The notes under the pieces were generated by a model. That model was not told the origin of the DNA, did no database searches, and saw only the letters and a program-made list of their open reading frames with translations. 6,406 nt of DNA from Clostridiales bacterium (lineage in GTDB: Bacteria > Bacillota > Clostridia > Lachnospirales > JAITVM01), in NCBI GenBank assembly GCA_031285815.1, contig JAITVM010000195.1:1-6406 (forward strand). The letters run 5' to 3'. This document shows positions 4,150-6,406 of the stretch, one piece after another (position 1 is the stretch's first letter; each line of letters starts with the position of its first letter). A program made the position numbers and the translations under genes.

Positions 4150-6406
4150 TTACCTAGTTTTTAATTTTATAATTGTACCTTTTGGTACCAGCGTTTCCGG
4201 GTTAGGCATTTGAGAAATAATATTTTTTTCCGCAACCGGCTCTTGGCCTGTTTGCCCCGCCCCTTCTTCCATATCATAAAATGTCGTTGGCGAATCGGAA
4301 ATATTTTCTACCGCCTCCCCATAAGAGCTTTGGGCTATTAAAGGCTCCAGCCCTTCACCCCGTAGTATTTCAGCGGCATACGATTCATTGGCGCCTATTA
4401 CGTCCGGGACCGGGACCAATTCATCCCCTTCAGATGCTTTTTTAATATATACAGTAATTTTTGTATTATTAGGCTGTACCCTAACCCCAGGCAATGGGAT
4501 TGTTGATTCCACAACCGAGCCCTCTGAGCCCGCAAATTCATAATCTATGCCTAAGTTGTTTAGTATATTTATTGCCCCTGTCAAAGTTTCGCCTTTTAAA
4601 TCCGGCAACTCTACAGAACTATTCCCAAGGCCTATTTCATCACTGGATCCTGATTCAGTTGTTGGCTTTATGCCTTTATACTTAATAAGGCTTAACATAA
4701 ACTCTTTAAAATAAGGTACTGCTGAAGGGTTCGCAATTTCTTTGCCTTGAGGCTGGTTTATTGATATCAATACAGCAACCTGTGGGTCCTCTTCAGTTAG
4801 GTACCCAATAAAAGAATATGCGTATTTCTCATCTTCACGGACCCCTTGCTGTGCCGTACCGGTTTTGCCGCCAATCTTATACCCTTCTATTTTAGCAAGG
4901 CGGCCTGTGCCATACGGCCAATCTATAACATAAGTTAACATGCCGCGCATTCTATCTGAAACATCTTGGGATATAACTTTCCTCAATAATTCAGGCGAAT
5001 TGCTTAACGTAACTTTATTATCCTTATCAGTTATTTTTGAGACAACATATGGCTTCATTAAACTGCCGCCGTTTACTGTGGCAGAAAAAGCAGCCAACAT
5101 TTGTATTGGGGTAACATTAAACCCCTGCCCCATTGAATTAGTCGCCAAATAAACGGAATGCTTTAGCTGGTCAAGTGTATTTACTAAATTAGCAGACGAT
5201 TCTTCACTAGGCAAATCAATACCTGTTTTTTCGCCAAAACCAAATTCGCGTTGATATTTATAATATTTTTCTGCCCCTAAGTCATGAATTATTTCCATCA
5301 TTGCCACATTGCAAGAATTAGCCAATGCCTGGTCTAAGTTTTGTGAGCCATGGCCGGATTCTAAGTGGCAAGGTATCCTTTGGCTCCCAAACCATTTTTC
5401 GCCACTGCAATAGAAAACCCTTCCTTCTTCTATAACACCTTCTTCTAACGCAGCCGAAACAACGATTGGTTTATATATTGAGCCCGGCTCAAAAGTATCT
5501 GATAAATTAACATCGCGCCATAATTTTAAAATACCTTGGGTCTTTTGGGCATCATCCAGGCTATCCCACTGTGCTTCCAAAATTGCGTCGTTGATGCCAG
5601 AAATATTAGAAGGGTCATTCAGATCAAAATTGGGGTACTGGCCCCAAGACAAAACCTCGCCTGAATTAACGTCCATGCTAATCACAGATGCACTAAGTGG
5701 TGCTAAATCCGACCCAATTTTATTTGCAACCTCTTCAGATATCTCCTGAATAGACTTATCCAAAGTTAAAGTAATTTTGTCGCCATGCTCCGGCGGCGTA
5801 ACGCGGATGTCTGACTCATATAAATCTGTATAGAGCCTTAATGAGCGCCCTTCTTTCCCAGACAAATATTCATCATAATATTTTTCTACGCCCCATTTCT
5901 CACCATTGGTCCTAATGAACCCAATTAAATGTGATGCAAAATTATTATTCATGTATGTCCGGAAAGAATCCTCTTCCAAAAACACGCCAGTCAAATCTTT
6001 ATCCCTTATTTTGTCGGCCGTCTCTTTGCTTATGCCATAGGCGGCTTTGAAATAATGTGACTTCAACAGCTCATTGGATGGGTCGTCCCTAACGTATCCA
6101 TGCAGCTCATCCATAGGTATATTTAAAATTTCATTTAATGCAATGAGGGAACCTTCACGGTCCTCTTCATCAATGTTGTCGCCCGTAATAAGCTTAACAT
6201 CCAAAATCACATCGTACACTGTTGTACTTGTGGCCAGGCTATGCCCAAACCTGTCTAAAATACTGCCACGGTTTGGCTTTATTACCCTATCATAAGATTC
6301 GCTGGAAACAAGCTGGTTTATCGCCAGCTGTTCAAATTCTTCACCTTTTATTATCTTTAAATATAAAACTACGCTTATTAAAAACATAATTGCAAACATA
6401 AAGCCT
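4150..6406 (-). CDS. pbpB: Class B penicillin-binding protein, PBP2B/FtsI-like division transpeptidase (5' partial)
   Basis: A membrane-anchored D,D-transpeptidase; this type cross-links septal peptidoglycan with FtsW in the divisome. Residue numbers count from the first visible ATG (6399-6397). There is a membrane helix (1-17), the NRGSILDR dimerisation motif (43-50), and a transpeptidase domain with SIYK (307-310, nucleophile S307), SCN (362-364) and KTGT (512-515). Two C-terminal PASTA domains follow (about 596-652 and 662-748), the second with an acidic insert (about 695-725). Two PASTA domains and the position before a SpoVD-like gene match B. subtilis pbpB. The frame stays open to the window edge, and this ATG would leave no cytoplasmic tail before the helix, so the true start probably lies outside the window. 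The SXXK box is unusual in having Ile-Tyr where Thr-Phe or Thr-Met is common. Family is very sure; the division role is inferred from architecture and order. Confidence 0.88.
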   Translation of the reverse strand, partial: GFMFAIMFLISVVLYLKIIKGEEFEQLAINQLVSSESYDRVIKPNRGSILDRFGHSLATSTTVYDVILDVKLITGDNIDEEDREGSLIALNEILNIPMDELHGYVRDDPSNELLKSHYFKAAYGISKETADKIRDKDLTGVFLEEDSFRTYMNNNFASHLIGFIRTNGEKWGVEKYYDEYLSGKEGRSLRLYTDLYESDIRVTPPEHGDKITLTLDKSIQEISEEVANKIGSDLAPLSASVISMDVNSGEVLSWGQYPNFDLNDPSNISGINDAILEAQWDSLDDAQKTQGILKLWRDVNLSDTFEPGSIYKPIVVSAALEEGVIEEGRVFYCSGEKWFGSQRIPCHLESGHGSQNLDQALANSCNVAMMEIIHDLGAEKYYKYQREFGFGEKTGIDLPSEESSANLVNTLDQLKHSVYLATNSMGQGFNVTPIQMLAAFSATVNGGSLMKPYVVSKITDKDNKVTLSNSPELLRKVISQDVSDRMRGMLTYVIDWPYGTGRLAKIEGYKIGGKTGTAQQGVREDEKYAYSFIGYLTEEDPQVAVLISINQPQGKEIANPSAVPYFKEFMLSLIKYKGIKPTTESGSSDEIGLGNSSVELPDLKGETLTGAINILNNLGIDYEFAGSEGSVVESTIPLPGVRVQPNNTKITVYIKKASEGDELVPVPDVIGANESYAAEILRGEGLEPLIAQSSYGEAVENISDSPTTFYDMEEGAGQTGQEPVAEKNIISQMPNPETLVPKGTIIKLKTR

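Noticed and set aside
4105..4150. Terminator directly after pbpB
   Set aside because: The T-run (4137-4131 on the minus strand) comes before the inverted repeat rather than after it, and no GC-rich stem precedes the T-run.
6397..6399. True start of the division PBP at the first visible ATG
   Set aside because: The frame remains open to the edge and the membrane helix would begin at residue 1 with no cytoplasmic tail; the AGG four bases upstream is a weak and close site. It cannot be fully excluded.

Overview
This is an AT-rich window with all genes on the minus strand. It looks like part of the division and cell wall (dcw) cluster of a low-GC Firmicute, most likely a clostridial, possibly spore-forming lineage. 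The reasons are two tandem class B penicillin-binding proteins (PBPs) with C-terminal PASTA repeats in the pbpB-spoVD arrangement known from Bacillus subtilis, a following murF, strong GGAGG-type ribosome binding sites, and a candidate sporulation (sigma-E-like) promoter before the second PBP. The taxonomic guess is inference; there is no rRNA or other marker.

In transcription order (right to left) the layout is as follows. 6406-4150 is a pbpB/ftsI-type division transpeptidase, cut at its 5' end by the window edge. 4014-3775 is a 79-residue acyl-carrier-like protein whose phosphopantetheine serine position is a threonine. 3757-3730 is a strong intrinsic terminator. 3704-3676 is a sigma-E-like promoter, followed by a spoVD-type PBP (3631-1664). 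1663-1433 is a non-coding spacer with three inverted repeats. 1432-47 is murF. 39-1 is the start of another gene, probably mraY, translationally close-coupled to murF.

The genes work together: MurF makes the cytoplasmic UDP-MurNAc-pentapeptide, MraY would move it to the lipid carrier, and the two membrane-anchored PBPs cross-link the exported peptidoglycan, one probably at the septum and the other probably in the spore cortex. murE, which often sits between spoVD and murF or mraY, is absent here.

The points most worth a second look are the ACP-like gene wedged between the two PBPs with Thr for Ser, the candidate sigma-E promoter, a 9-bp inverted repeat that could hide the spoVD ribosome binding site only in read-through transcripts, a KTA instead of KTG motif in the SpoVD-like protein, and an identical three-cysteine pattern around both active sites. 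No mobile element, CRISPR array, tRNA or rRNA was seen.
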